Source: Streptomyces lucensis JCM 4490 | Lineage (GTDB): Bacteria > Actinomycetota > Actinomycetes > Streptomycetales > Streptomycetaceae | Direction: 5' to 3' | Assembly: GCF_014650035.1 (NCBI RefSeq) | Contig: NZ_BMUE01000022.1 | Coordinates: forward strand, 25,829 to 89,828 | DNA: 64,000 nt | Shown here: positions 9,123 to 18,523 of the stretch, one piece after another | How the letters are laid out: the number at the start of each line of letters is the position of its first letter | Position numbering within the stretch: the stretch's first letter is position 1 | Notes under the pieces: model-generated | The model's database searches: none | Told to the model about the DNA's origin: nothing | What the model saw: only the letters and a program-made list of their open reading frames with translations | Made by a program: the position numbers and the translations under genes

Positions 9123-11291
9123 GTCGCCGAACCGCTCCCCCCGCTCGGCCTTGCGCACGAGCAGCGCGGGCGGGGTGAAGCGGTCGCCGTAGCGCTCGGC
9201 GAGTTCCCGCGCGCGTGCCGCGAATCCGGCGGGGCCGCCCTCGTACCCGTTGATGTACTGCAGGACGCCGCCGGTCCAGCCCGGGAAGCCGATGCCGAGG
9301 ATGGAGCCGATGTTGGCGTCGGCGACCGAGGTCAGCACGCCCTCCTCGAGGAGCCGCACGGTGTCGAGCGCCTCGGCGAAGAGCATCCGCTCCTGCATGT
9401 CCCGGAACGGGATCTCGTGCCCGGCCCGCGTGAAGTGCTCGCGCAGTCCCGGCCAGATCCCGGCCCGCCTGCCGTCCTCGGTGTAGTCGTAGAAGCCGCC
9501 GCCGCCGCTGCGGCCGGTCCGCCCGAACTCGTCGACCATGCGGTCGATGACCGCCTCCGCCGGGTGCGCTGTCCAGGTGCCGCCCGCCTCCTGGACGGCC
9601 CGCTTGGACTCGCCGAGGATCTTGCGCGGGAGCGTGAGGGTCAGCTCGTCCATGAGGGAGAGCACCTTGGCGGGGTAGCCGGCCTGGGCGGCGGCCTGCT
9701 CCACGGAGGCGGGCTCGATGCCCTCGCCGACCATGGCGACGCCCTCGTTGATGAACTGGCCGATGACCCGGGAGGTGAAGAAGCCGCGCGAGTCGTTGAC
9801 GACGATCGGCGTCTTGTTGATCTGCCGGACCAGGTCGAACGCCCGCGCCAGGGCCTCGTCGCCGGTGCGCTCCCCCTTGATGATCTCGACGAGAGGCATC
9901 TTGTCGACCGGGGAGAAGAAGTGCAGCCCGATGAAGTCGGCCTGGCGCTCCACGCCCTCGGCGAGCGTCGTGATGGGCAGGGTGGAGGTGTTGGAGCACA
10001 GCAGCGCGTCGGGGGCGACGACGGACTCGATCTCCTGGAACACCTTGTGCTTGAGGGAGGTGTCCTCGAAGACGGCCTCGATGACCGCGTCGCAGCCGGC
10101 GAGGTCGGCCGCCTCGGCGCTGGGGGTGATCCGGGCGAGCAGGGCGTCGGCCTTCTCCTGCGTGGTACGCCCCTTGGCGACGGCCTTGGCGCACAGCTTC
10201 TCGGAGTAGCCCTTGCCCTTGAGCGCCGCCTCCGGGGAGACGTCCTTGAGGACGACGTCGATGCCCGCGCGGGCGCACGAGTAGGCGATGCCGGCGCCCA
10301 TCATGCCCGCGCCGAGCACGGCCACCTTGCGGACCTGGCGGGGCTCGACGCCCTGGGGGCGGTTGGCGCCGGAGTTGACCGCCTGGAGGTCGAAGAAGAA
10401 CGCCTGGATCATGTTCTTGGCGGTCTGCCCGGTGACCAGCTCCGTGAAGTAGCGGGTCTCGATCGTGCTCGCGGTCTCGAAGTCGACCTGGGCGCCCTCG
10501 ACCGCCGCCGCCATGATGTTGCGCGGCGCCGGGTAGGGGGCGCCGCCCAGCTGCTTGCGCAGGTTGGCCGGGAAGGCGGGCAGGTTCGCGGCGAACTTCG
10601 GGTGGGCGGGGGTGCCGCCCGGGATCTTGTGGCCGGGGACGTCCCAGGGCTGGTGCGACTCGGGGTGCGCGTCGATGAAGGCGCGGGCCCTGGCCAGCAT
10701 CTCCTCGGTCGTGGCGGCCACCTCGTGCACCAGGCCGTTGTCCAGGGCGCGCCGGGGCGAGTACTGGGTGCCCTGCAGCAGCACCTTCAGCAGCGCGTCG
10801 GTGATGCCCATCAGGCGCACGGTCCGGGTGACGCCGCCGCCCGCGGGCAGCAGGCCGAGGGTGACCTCGGGCAGGCCGATCCGGGAGCCGGGGACGTCCA
10901 GGGCGATGCGGTGGTGGGAGGCCAGCGCGATCTCGTAGCCGCCGCCGAGTGCCGCGCCGTTGATGGCGGCGACGACCGGCTTGCCGAGGGTCTCGATGCG
11001 GCGCAGGGCGCTCTTGATCCGGGTGGCGGCGTCGAAGACCCGCTGGGCGTCCTCGGGGCCGGCCTGGATCATGTCCTTGAGGTCGCCGCCCGCGAAGAAC
11101 GTCTTCTTCGCGGAGGTGTAGACGATGCCGCGGATGGAGTCCTTCTCGGCCTCGGCGCGTGCGGCGATCGCCGTGATGGAGTCCCGGAAGGCCTCGTTCA
11201 TGGTGTTGGCGGACTGGTCGGGGTCGTCCAGGACGAGGGTGACGACACCGGTGTCGTCCTGCTCCCAGCGGATGGTGGTGCTCTCGGTCAT
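9108..11291 (-). CDS. fadB: Fatty acid oxidation multifunctional enzyme (enoyl-CoA hydratase / 3-hydroxyacyl-CoA dehydrogenase)
   Basis: Bifunctional beta-oxidation enzyme of 727 aa that hydrates trans-2-enoyl-CoA and oxidises L-3-hydroxyacyl-CoA with NAD+. The N-terminal crotonase domain (about 1-300) has the oxyanion loop INGAALGGGYE and the catalytic glutamate pair, apparently Glu120 and Glu142. The NAD-binding domain begins with VAVLGAGMMGAGIA (GAGMMGAG at 327-334). The HAD core contains GLHFFSPVDKMPLVEI, and two C-terminal HAD repeats follow with GFYDY and GFPGWTGG. The start is ATG 11291. The thiolase gene lies 41 bases upstream on the same strand, so the two subunits are made from one transcript. 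The in-frame extension upstream of 11291 is a shadow of the thiolase gene. Confidence 0.95.
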   Translation of the reverse strand: MTESTTIRWEQDDTGVVTLVLDDPDQSANTMNEAFRDSITAIAARAEAEKDSIRGIVYTSAKKTFFAGGDLKDMIQAGPEDAQRVFDAATRIKSALRRIETLGKPVVAAINGAALGGGYEIALASHHRIALDVPGSRIGLPEVTLGLLPAGGGVTRTVRLMGITDALLKVLLQGTQYSPRRALDNGLVHEVAATTEEMLARARAFIDAHPESHQPWDVPGHKIPGGTPAHPKFAANLPAFPANLRKQLGGAPYPAPRNIMAAAVEGAQVDFETASTIETRYFTELVTGQTAKNMIQAFFFDLQAVNSGANRPQGVEPRQVRKVAVLGAGMMGAGIAYSCARAGIDVVLKDVSPEAALKGKGYSEKLCAKAVAKGRTTQEKADALLARITPSAEAADLAGCDAVIEAVFEDTSLKHKVFQEIESVVAPDALLCSNTSTLPITTLAEGVERQADFIGLHFFSPVDKMPLVEIIKGERTGDEALARAFDLVRQINKTPIVVNDSRGFFTSRVIGQFINEGVAMVGEGIEPASVEQAAAQAGYPAKVLSLMDELTLTLPRKILGESKRAVQEAGGTWTAHPAEAVIDRMVDEFGRTGRSGGGGFYDYTEDGRRAGIWPGLREHFTRAGHEIPFRDMQERMLFAEALDTVRLLEEGVLTSVADANIGSILGIGFPGWTGGVLQYINGYEGGPAGFAARARELAERYGDRFTPPALLVRKAERGERFGDSAGS

Positions 11292-11332
11292 GACAGTCGT
11301 CTCCGTTGAAGTCGCTTGGTTCCGCAGGGAGT

Positions 11333-12547
<1,215 letters not shown>

Positions 12548-12616
12548 TGGTGTGCCTTTCGGGAGGGTGGGCCGAGCGAAGTCGGTCGCCGAGGGCGGGG
12601 GGTCGTCGGGGTCGGG

Positions 12617-13780
12617 TCAGTCGCCGTCGGCGACCGGGTCCTCGTTCACACGTTCCGGTATTCCCCAGTCCCGCGCCACCGTCTCCGCGCCGGCGCCGGG
12701 CCGGGCCGGGCCTGTGCGGATGGCGGTGGGGGTCGCGGAGAAGCGGGGGGCGGGGACGGGCTGGACGATGCCGCCGTGGTCGGCGAAGGTGCCGCGGGCC
12801 GCCAGGTGCGGGTGGTGCGGGGCCTCCCGCAGCGACAGCACCGGGGCCACGCAGGCGTCGGAGTCCGCGAACAGGGCCGCCCACTCGTCCCGGGTGCGGG
12901 ATCTGAAGCGGGCGGCGACGCGTTCGCGCAGCTCGCCCCAGCGGGTCCGGTCCTGGTGGGCGGGTGCCAGGCCGTCCAGGCCGAGCAGGCGCAGGAACTC
13001 CCCGTAGAACCGCTCCTCCAGCGCGCCGACCGCCATGTACGCGCCGTCGGCGGTCTCGTAGGTGCCGTAGTAGGGGCAGCCGCCGTCGAGGAGGTTGGCC
13101 GAGCGCCGGTCCTGCCAGGCACCGGCGGCCAGCATGCCGTGGATCATCGCGGACAGGTGGGCCGTGCCGTCGACGATGGCCGCGTCGACCACCTGGCCGG
13201 TGCCGGTCGCGCGCGCGTGGTGGAGGGCGGCGAGGACGCCGACGACCAGGTACAGGGAGCCGCCCGCGTAGTCGCCGAGCAGGTTGGCGGGGACGGCCGG
13301 GGGCTCGCCGGGGCGGCCGATCATGCCGAGGGTGCCGGTGAGCGCGATGTAGGACACGTCGTGGCCGGCGCGGTGGGCGAGGGGGCCGTCCTGGCCCCAG
13401 CCGGTCATGCGGCCGTAGACCAGACGGGGGTTGCGGGCGTGGCAGTCCGCGGGGCCGACGCCGAGCCGCTCGACGACGCCCGGGCGGTAGCCCTCGATGA
13501 GGATGTCGGCCCGCTCGGCCAGGTCGAGCACGCGGTCGGGGCCGTCCGGGTCCTTCAGGTCGACGACGACCGAGCGCTTGTTGCGGTTGGTGACGTCGTG
13601 GGCGGGGTCGATCGCGAGACCCCGCGCGCCGGGCCGGTCCACCCGGACGACGTCCGCGCCGAGGTCGGCCAGGAGCATGGCGGCGAACGGGCCGGGTCCG
13701 ATGCCGGCCAGTTCCAGCACGCGCACGCCGGAGAGCGGGCCGGTGCCGTCCGGCGTCGTCGGCGTCCCTGCCGTCGTCAT
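12617..13780 (-). CDS. CaiB/BaiF-family protein, probable alpha-methylacyl-CoA racemase
   Basis: Family III CoA-transferase fold protein of 387 aa. The N-terminus (LSGVRVLELAGIGPGPFAAM and LADLGADVVRV) and the block MTGWGQDGPLAHRAGHDVSY with NLLGDYAGGS match alpha-methylacyl-CoA racemases, where that His and Asp catalyse epimerisation of 2-methylacyl-CoA. A true CoA-transferase would use an Asp nucleophile at a slightly different position, so racemase is preferred. The start is ATG 13780, because upstream in-frame codons show no homology. It leads an operon with thiolase and FadB, which suggests degradation of branched (methyl) acyl chains such as those from branched fatty acids or sterol side chains. 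That last step is inference. Two dyad operators lie in the 184-bp divergent gap. Confidence 0.85.
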   Translation of the reverse strand: MTTAGTPTTPDGTGPLSGVRVLELAGIGPGPFAAMLLADLGADVVRVDRPGARGLAIDPAHDVTNRNKRSVVVDLKDPDGPDRVLDLAERADILIEGYRPGVVERLGVGPADCHARNPRLVYGRMTGWGQDGPLAHRAGHDVSYIALTGTLGMIGRPGEPPAVPANLLGDYAGGSLYLVVGVLAALHHARATGTGQVVDAAIVDGTAHLSAMIHGMLAAGAWQDRRSANLLDGGCPYYGTYETADGAYMAVGALEERFYGEFLRLLGLDGLAPAHQDRTRWGELRERVAARFRSRTRDEWAALFADSDACVAPVLSLREAPHHPHLAARGTFADHGGIVQPVPAPRFSATPTAIRTGPARPGAGAETVARDWGIPERVNEDPVADGD

Positions 13781-13831
13781 GCGACCAGCTCCCCGGGGGT
13801 ATGACACAACTGATGTAACACCGGTGATGCT

Positions 13832-13845
13832 AGGAACACGTTCCA
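13832..13845. promoter_or_regulatory. KstR-like dyad (AGGAACACGTTCCA)
   Basis: Inverted repeat GGAAC-AC-GTTCC centred between the divergent racemase and reductase genes. It fits the AACnnGTT core described for the actinobacterial lipid/steroid TetR regulator KstR, apart from the outermost base. No TetR gene is adjacent, so the cognate protein would act in trans. Confidence 0.5.
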
Positions 13846-13864
13846 CCGGGCACAAGCCCTGAAC

Positions 13865-13876
13865 GAGCAAGCGCTC
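13865..13876. promoter_or_regulatory. Second dyad GAGC-AAGC-GCTC
   Basis: Inverted repeat with 4-base arms at 13865-13868 and 13873-13876, inside AACGAGCAAGCGCTCAGTC. GAGC/GCTC dyads of this kind are common targets of acyl-CoA-responsive TetR regulators in actinobacteria. Binding here is not demonstrated. Confidence 0.35.
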
Positions 13877-13964
13877 AGTCAAGTGCCCGGTGGTCGCCGC
13901 TCCGCATCCAAACGCTAACCTCAGCCACCGGCAGCGGCAGGGGCTGCACCTACCAAGGGGTGTC

Positions 13965-15155
13965 ATGAGCAGGCTAAACAGGACGGACCGTCCCTACGAC
14001 CTCGTACTCTTCGGAGCCACGGGCTTCGTCGGCACCCTCACGGCGCGGTACCTCGCCGCGCACGCGCCCGAGGACCTGCGCTGGGCGGTGGCGGGACGCG
14101 ACGAGCGCAGGCTGGAGCGGCTGCGCGAGAGCCTGCCCGGCGGCGAGGACGTCGGTGTGCTGCGGGCCGACGTGCGGGAACCGGCCACCCTGCGCGCCCT
14201 CGCCGAGCACGCGCGCGTGGTGGCCACGACCGTCGGACCGTACGTCCTGTACGGCGAGGAACTCGTCGCCGCCTGCGCCGACACCGGCGCCGACTACGTG
14301 GACCTCACCGGCGAGCCGGAGTTCGTGGACCTGATGTACGTGCGGCACGACGCACGCGCGCGTGAGACGGGCGCGCGCCTGGTGCACGCGTGCGGCTTCG
14401 ACTCCGTGCCCCACGATCTGGGCGCCTACTTCACGGTCCGGCAGCTGCCCGAGGGCGTGCCGCTGACCGTGGACGGCTACGTGACCGCGGACGCGGCCTT
14501 CTCCGGCGGCACCCTGGCCTCCGCGCTGAACCAGATGGCCCGCGGCGGCCGGATGCTCGCCGCCGCCCGGGAGAGGGCACGGTACGAGCCCCGGCTGCCG
14601 GGGCGCAGGGTGGCCGCGCCCCTGGGCGCCCCCAGGTTCGCCGGGGAGGTCGGCGCGTGGGCGCTGCCGCTGCCGACCATCGACGCGCAGGTCGTGCGCC
14701 GTTCGGCGAGGGCGATGGAGCGGTACGGCCCCGGCTTCCGCTACCGGCACTACGCGGCGGTGAAGCACCTCCCGGTGGCCCTCGGCGGGGTCGCCGCGGC
14801 CGGGGCCCTGGCCGTGGCCGCCCAGGTGCCGGCCGTGCGGCACCGGCTGTCGGACCTGCTCAGGCCCGGCGACGGACCGAGCGAGGAACGGCGGGCGAAG
14901 AGCTGGTTCACGGTGCGTTTCGTCGGCGAGGGCGGCGGGCGCCGGGTGTTCACCGAGGTCGCGGGCGGCGACCCGGGGTACGACGAGACGGCGAAGATGT
15001 TCGCGGAGGCAGCCCTCAGCCTGGCCTTCGACGACCTCCCGCCGACGGCCGGACAGGTCACCACGGCACAGGCGATGGGCGACGCCCTGATCGAGCGGCT
15101 GCGCGCCGCCGGCATCACCTTCCGGGTGGCGGCGGTCCGCCGGGGCCGCCCGTAG
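13965..15155 (+). CDS. Saccharopine dehydrogenase-like NADP-binding reductase (trans-acting enoyl reductase family)
   Basis: 396-aa protein with an N-terminal Rossmann domain (DLVLFGATGFVGTLTARYLA). Next come the TVGPYVLYGEELVAACADTG and DLTGEPEF blocks that define the saccharopine dehydrogenase-like group, which includes mycobacterial trans-acting enoyl reductases. A hydrophobic segment near residue 275 (LGGVAAAGALAVAAQV) may be a membrane or lipid-facing helix. The start is ATG 13965. It is divergent from the racemase-led beta-oxidation operon across an operator-bearing gap, so a role in lipid metabolism rather than lysine metabolism is likely. Its 3' end overlaps the convergent endonuclease V gene by 41 bases. 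The substrate is unknown. Confidence 0.8.
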   Translation: MSRLNRTDRPYDLVLFGATGFVGTLTARYLAAHAPEDLRWAVAGRDERRLERLRESLPGGEDVGVLRADVREPATLRALAEHARVVATTVGPYVLYGEELVAACADTGADYVDLTGEPEFVDLMYVRHDARARETGARLVHACGFDSVPHDLGAYFTVRQLPEGVPLTVDGYVTADAAFSGGTLASALNQMARGGRMLAAARERARYEPRLPGRRVAAPLGAPRFAGEVGAWALPLPTIDAQVVRRSARAMERYGPGFRYRHYAAVKHLPVALGGVAAAGALAVAAQVPAVRHRLSDLLRPGDGPSEERRAKSWFTVRFVGEGGGRRVFTEVAGGDPGYDETAKMFAEAALSLAFDDLPPTAGQVTTAQAMGDALIERLRAAGITFRVAAVRRGRP

Positions 15156-15867
15156 CGCCGGTCCGCTCCCCCGCCGGTTCCCGTGCCGCCTCGCCGAGTG
15201 CCCGGCGGCACAGGGCGTCCGCCCTGCGGGTGGTCTCCGGCAGCCGGTAGCGCGGGCTCAGCGCCAGGGTGTGGGCCACGGCGTTGTCCAACCCCACCCG
15301 GTGGCCGGCCGAGACGAAGACCGGCTTGACGCCGTCCCGGGTGCGCAGCGCCCGGCCGACCTCCTCGCTCCCCGCGAGCAGGGGTGCGCAACTGCCCCGC
15401 GCGGGGGCCGGGTCGTCGTACGTGAAGGTGAACGGGTTCTTGGCGACGCCGATGGTCGGCAGGTCCAGCAGGACGCCCAGGTGGCTCGCGAGACCGAACC
15501 GGCGCGGGTGGGCGAGGCCGTAGCCGTCGCAGACCACCAGGCCCGGCGGGCACGGCAGCGCCTCCAGCGCGGCCCGGACCGTCGGGATCTCGCGGAAGGC
15601 GAGGAGCCCGGGCACGTACGGGAAGGAGATCCGGCCGACGGCCGTAGCCTCGGCCACGACCTCCAGGGTGGCGGCGTCGAGGACGACGGCCGCCGCGGCG
15701 ACGAGGTCGAGGTCGTCGTCGTAGGCGACGTCGACCCCGGTGACCCGGCCCGTCCCGGGCGGCGGCCCGGGCTCGTCGAGCACCACCCGCCCGCGCAGCC
15801 CGTCCTGCACGGCGCGCGCCGCCTCCTCGGTCGCGGGCCAGCCCGCCGGTACGCCTACGATCGCCAT
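15115..15867 (-). CDS. nfi: Endonuclease V (deoxyinosine 3' endonuclease)
   Basis: Repair nuclease that nicks DNA 3' to deoxyinosine. Family motifs are present in order: GVDVAY (Asp46), PYVPG wedge at 84-88 followed by Glu94, VVCDGYG (Asp115), HPRRFGLASHLGV and GVAKNPF, then SAGHRVGLDNAV near residue 200. The length of 250 aa is slightly above the usual 225 because of a Gly/Pro-rich C-terminal tail. That tail is encoded antisense to the end of the reductase gene (41-base overlap). The start is ATG 15867. It is divergent from the YciI gene. Catalytic residues appear intact. Confidence 0.93.
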   Translation of the reverse strand: MAIVGVPAGWPATEEAARAVQDGLRGRVVLDEPGPPPGTGRVTGVDVAYDDDLDLVAAAAVVLDAATLEVVAEATAVGRISFPYVPGLLAFREIPTVRAALEALPCPPGLVVCDGYGLAHPRRFGLASHLGVLLDLPTIGVAKNPFTFTYDDPAPARGSCAPLLAGSEEVGRALRTRDGVKPVFVSAGHRVGLDNAVAHTLALSPRYRLPETTRRADALCRRALGEAAREPAGERTGATGGPGGPPPPGR

Positions 15868-15927
15868 GATGCCGTGACTCTACGGGTCCGCGGCCGGCCG
15901 CGGCGGCCCGGGGGTAGGCTCGTGATC

Positions 15928-16224
15928 ATGTTCGTACTGGAGCTGAACTACACCGCCCCGCTCGACGCCGTGGACGCCCTGCTGCCCGACCACGTGGCGT
16001 GGCTGGAGGAGCAGTACGACAAGGGCTTCTTCCTCGCGTCCGGGCGCAAGAACCCGCGCGACGGAGGGGTGATCCTGGCCGTCGCGGAGAACCGCGCCCG
16101 GATCGAGGAGATCGTCGCGGGCGATCCGTTCACCGTCGCCGGTGTGTGCGCCTACCGCGTCACGGAGTTCGTCGCCACGAAGACCGCGCCGGAACTCGCG
16201 CGCCACCGGCAGACGCTGGGCTGA
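15928..16224 (+). CDS. YciI-like protein
   Basis: 98-aa ferredoxin-fold protein of the YciI family. It shows the pattern MFVLELNYTAPLDAVDALLPDHVAWL, with the conserved His of the putative active site, then GFFLASGRKNPRDGGVILA and a C-terminal AYRVTEF strand. Members include small dehydrochlorinase-like and stress-associated proteins, but the function of most is not known. The start is ATG 15928; a GTG lies two codons earlier. The stop lies in a hairpin shared with the convergent gene at 16238. Confidence 0.85.
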   Translation: MFVLELNYTAPLDAVDALLPDHVAWLEEQYDKGFFLASGRKNPRDGGVILAVAENRARIEEIVAGDPFTVAGVCAYRVTEFVATKTAPELARHRQTLG

Positions 16225-16244
16225 GGTCGCTCGGGACTCAGCCC
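16218..16244. terminator. Hairpin shared by two convergent stops
   Basis: 8-bp inverted repeat GGGCTGAG/CTCAGCCC (16218-16225 and 16237-16244). It includes the last codons of the YciI gene and the stop of the convergent gene. A compact bidirectional terminator is likely. Confidence 0.6.
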
Positions 16245-16576
16245 TTCTTGTCGTTCAGCGCGCGCTGCAACTGATCCTTGTTCATGTTCGAACGGCCCTC
16301 GATGCCGCGCTGCCTGGCCTCGTTGTACAACTGGTCGCGCGTCGGACCGTGCGAGCCGACCCGGTTGCCCGACCGCTGGCCGCCGCGCTTCCCGGACGAC
16401 ATGTCCTGCGTCGAGCTGCGGCTCGCGGTCTTGGACTCGCCCGAGCGGGCGCGTTCCTTGTTGACCGTCCGCGCGGCGATCTCCTTGGCGCGTCCGGCGC
16501 TCTCGCCCCGGTCCTGCGCGCTCTCCTTGATGTGCTCGTACTGACGCTCGCGCTTGGGGCTGGAACCGGCTGGCAT
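16238..16576 (-). CDS. Small basic protein with C-terminal SAP/Rho-N-like segment (often annotated plasmid stabilization protein)
   Basis: 112-aa, highly charged and probably largely disordered protein. It contains KRERQYEHIKESAQDRG near the N-terminus and Ser/Arg/Gly-rich middle repeats. A folded C-terminal stretch, TRDQLYNEARQRGIEG followed by MNKDQLQRALNDKKG, resembles the helix-extended-helix of SAP or Rho N-terminal domains that bind nucleic acid. Streptomyces homologues usually carry the name plasmid stabilization protein, but nothing here supports a plasmid role. The start is ATG 16576 with GGGAG upstream. It is monocistronic, convergent with the YciI gene and follows the beta-propeller gene on the same strand. 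Confidence 0.75.
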   Translation of the reverse strand: MPAGSSPKRERQYEHIKESAQDRGESAGRAKEIAARTVNKERARSGESKTASRSSTQDMSSGKRGGQRSGNRVGSHGPTRDQLYNEARQRGIEGRSNMNKDQLQRALNDKKG

Positions 16577-16646
16577 GATCGCTCCCTTCCTCTGCGGCGG
16601 GGAACGGGTACCCGGGTTGCGGCGGCTGAACGCGCCGGTTGCCGGA

Positions 16647-17765
16647 TCAGCGTTCCAGACGGGCCACCCGTCCCTGTTCGCCGGCCGCCCAGCAGCTCAG
16701 GTCCGGTGTGCAGGCCACGGTGTCGTAGGAGCCGGTGTCGATCGTCCGCCAGGTGCGGCCGCCGTCGGTGGTGAGGTCGGTGCCGGTGGGTCCGACGGCG
16801 AGCGCGGCGGTGCGGCTGTGCGGGAGCCAGGCGGCGCCGGAGCGGTAGGCGGGCGGGGGCGTGGTGGCGGGGCGCCAGGTGCGGCCCCCGTCGGCGGTGA
16901 CGGCGGCGGCCCGCGGGGAGGGCCGGTCCGGGCGGTAGTCGCCGCCGACGGCGATGCCGTGGCCGCGGTCACGGAAGGCGAGCGCGAAGACGCCCCTGGC
17001 CGGATCGCCCGCCGGCACGGGCGTGGAGGCGGCCGTCCAGGTCAGTCCGCGGTCGGCGGAGTGCAGCACGCGCGCGTGGGCGCCGCCGCCGGTGGCCAGC
17101 CAGACGTCCTTCGGGCCGGAGGTGACGAGGCACTGGCCGCTCGCGGCGAACCCCGCCTCGCCGTCCAGGGCGGGCGGCATGCCGTCCGGGGGCAGCACCT
17201 GCCACGAGCGGCCGCCGTCGCGGGTGGACAGGATGCGGAACCTGCCGTCCACGGGGTCGCCGAGGGCGAGGCCGTGGCGGCGGTCGAAGAAGGCGAGGCA
17301 GTCGTAGAAGGCCTTCGGGTCGGTGTTGCGGAACGTCTCCGTCCAGGTCTTCCCGCCGTCGTCGGTGCGGTACGTGCGGGACGCCTCGCCCTCGCCGATG
17401 GCCAGCACCACCGCGCGGCGGGCGTCGAAGGCCTGCACGTCCCGGAACTGCAGCCCGGCCGCCCCCGGCGGGGAGACGTTCCGCCAGGTGGATCCGCCGT
17501 CGGTGGTGCGCAGCACCGTGCCGCCGGTGCCGGCGAGCCAGGCGGTGCGCCGGTCGACGGCCGCGAGGCCCCGGAAGCGGACCTGCGGGGTGCCGGTGTC
17601 CTTCGCCGCCCAGTGCACGCCGTCCGCCCGCGCTCCGTCCCGCCCGAGCGGCCCGGCCTCGGCGGCCGGAACCGTCAGTGCGGCCAGTGCCGCCCCGCAC
17701 GCCACCCCCGCCGCCACGAGCCTGCCCGGCCGTCCCCCGCGTCGCGTGATCCCCAAGCGCCTCAT
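16647..17765 (-). CDS. Secreted beta-propeller protein with BNR/YCF48-type repeats
   Basis: 372-aa exported protein. It has an N-terminal signal peptide (basic MRRLGITRRGGRPGR, then VAAGVACGAALAALTV and a cut near AEA). It is followed by at least five copies of the Asp-box pattern: TTDGGSTWRN, TDDGGKTWTE, TRDGGRSWQV, SADRGLTWTA, TADGGRTWRP and TTDGGRTWRT. This is the repeat of sialidase/YCF48-like seven-bladed propellers. No catalytic residues of sialidases (Arg triad with Tyr/Glu) are apparent, so a binding or scaffold role is as likely as an enzymatic one. The start is ATG 17765. Function unknown. Confidence 0.85.
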   Translation of the reverse strand: MRRLGITRRGGRPGRLVAAGVACGAALAALTVPAAEAGPLGRDGARADGVHWAAKDTGTPQVRFRGLAAVDRRTAWLAGTGGTVLRTTDGGSTWRNVSPPGAAGLQFRDVQAFDARRAVVLAIGEGEASRTYRTDDGGKTWTETFRNTDPKAFYDCLAFFDRRHGLALGDPVDGRFRILSTRDGGRSWQVLPPDGMPPALDGEAGFAASGQCLVTSGPKDVWLATGGGAHARVLHSADRGLTWTAASTPVPAGDPARGVFALAFRDRGHGIAVGGDYRPDRPSPRAAAVTADGGRTWRPATTPPPAYRSGAAWLPHSRTAALAVGPTGTDLTTDGGRTWRTIDTGSYDTVACTPDLSCWAAGEQGRVARLER

Positions 17766-17884
17766 GGCGGGCGAAGCTAGTCCATGCCCCCGGCGGCGTC
17801 CAGGGGACCGGTCCCGTCCCCGGACCCGGGGCCGGCCACTGCTTGCACAGGGAGAACATCCGGCACTCGCCGCGCATGAACGCG

Positions 17885-17898
17885 GTGACCGAGGTCAC
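17885..17898. promoter_or_regulatory. Palindrome GTGACC-GA-GGTCAC upstream of the SsgA-like gene
   Basis: 6-bp arms with a 2-base centre, about 100 bases before the TTG start at 17998, within the 232-bp divergent gap (17766-17997). It is a candidate operator for the sporulation gene or the propeller gene. No regulator is known for it. Confidence 0.35.
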
Positions 17899-17997
17899 TC
17901 GTTCCGCGTGTGCACGCATTGGCCGAAACCGCCGTCTCTTCCAGTGCCGGGTGCCGCACACCCGGGCGCAGTCCAGCCGTCACGAGGGAGCAAGGCG

Positions 17998-18414
17998 TTG
18001 TCCACCGTCATCGAGCAGCCCGTAGAGGCCCGCCTCGTCGCCGCCGCACCGCGCATGCAGAGCATTCCCGCCACGCTGCGCTACGACCGCCGCGACCCCT
18101 TCGCCGTCCGCATGACGTTCCCGGCGCCGGCCACCCTGGAGGGGGTCGAGGTGTGCTGGACCTTCTCCCGGGAACTCCTCGCGGCCGGGCTGCGGGAGCC
18201 GGAGGGCCACGGGGACGTCCGCGTGCGGCCGTACGGGTACGACCGCACCGTGCTGGAGTTCCACGCCCCGGAGGGCACCGCGATCGTGCACGTGCGCTCG
18301 GGCGAGATCCGGCGGTTCCTGGAGGCGGCCGGCGAGCTGGTGCCCGTCGGTCTCGAACACCTCCAGCTGGACCTCGACCACGGCCTGGCCGAGCTGATGC
18401 GGGACGCGTGCTGA
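17998..18414 (+). CDS. ssgD: SsgA-like sporulation/cell division protein (SsgD-like)
   Basis: 138-aa member of the SsgA-like protein family, found only in morphologically complex actinomycetes, where members steer septation and cell wall synthesis. Recognisable blocks are the ATLRYDRRDPFAVRMTF strand, the GVEVCWTFSRELLAAGL segment, the GHGDVRVRPYG block and the HLQLDLDHGLAELM tail. I start at TTG 17998 because the reading frame upstream has no homology and GAGGGAG is placed 7 bases before it. A longer start would run into unrelated sequence. The first 13 residues (STVIEQPVEARLV) and the neighbouring ABC-F gene recall SsgD of S. coelicolor, so the symbol is a memory-based, tentative call. Confidence 0.85.
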   Translation: MSTVIEQPVEARLVAAAPRMQSIPATLRYDRRDPFAVRMTFPAPATLEGVEVCWTFSRELLAAGLREPEGHGDVRVRPYGYDRTVLEFHAPEGTAIVHVRSGEIRRFLEAAGELVPVGLEHLQLDLDHGLAELMRDAC

Positions 18415-18439
18415 GCACGGCCCTCCGGCGATAATCGCG

Positions 18440-18468
18440 TTGACAGCCGTCTGTGCCCCTCCTACGGT
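18440..18468 (+). promoter_or_regulatory. Consensus promoter TTGACA-N17-TACGGT
   Basis: A -35 element TTGACA (18440-18445) and a -10 element TACGGT (18463-18468) with the ideal 17-base spacer, placing the start of transcription near 18475. This is about 220 bases upstream of the ABC-F ATG. ATAAT at 18431-18435 lies four bases before the -35, recalling the A/T tract required at WblC/WhiB7-dependent promoters. WblC control is inference. Confidence 0.75.
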
Positions 18469-18505
18469 GTACAGCGGTTCTGTTGCCGTCGATTGGAGAA
18501 GGACG

Positions 18506-18517
18506 TTGCTCGTCTGA
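18506..18517 (+). CDS. Three-codon leader ORF (TTG CTC GTC stop)
   Basis: GGAGAAGG at 18495-18502 is a near-perfect Shine-Dalgarno placed 3 bases before TTG 18506. The TTG is followed by CTC, GTC and the stop TGA, giving Met-Leu-Val. It sits about 30 bases after the predicted transcription start and 178 bases before the ABC-F ATG. A ribosome would load here and terminate after three residues, the geometry expected of a drug-sensing leader in ribosome-mediated attenuation. It is too short for any gene finder. Translation is not proved. Confidence 0.55.
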   Translation: MLV

Positions 18518-18523
18518 GGTCCT

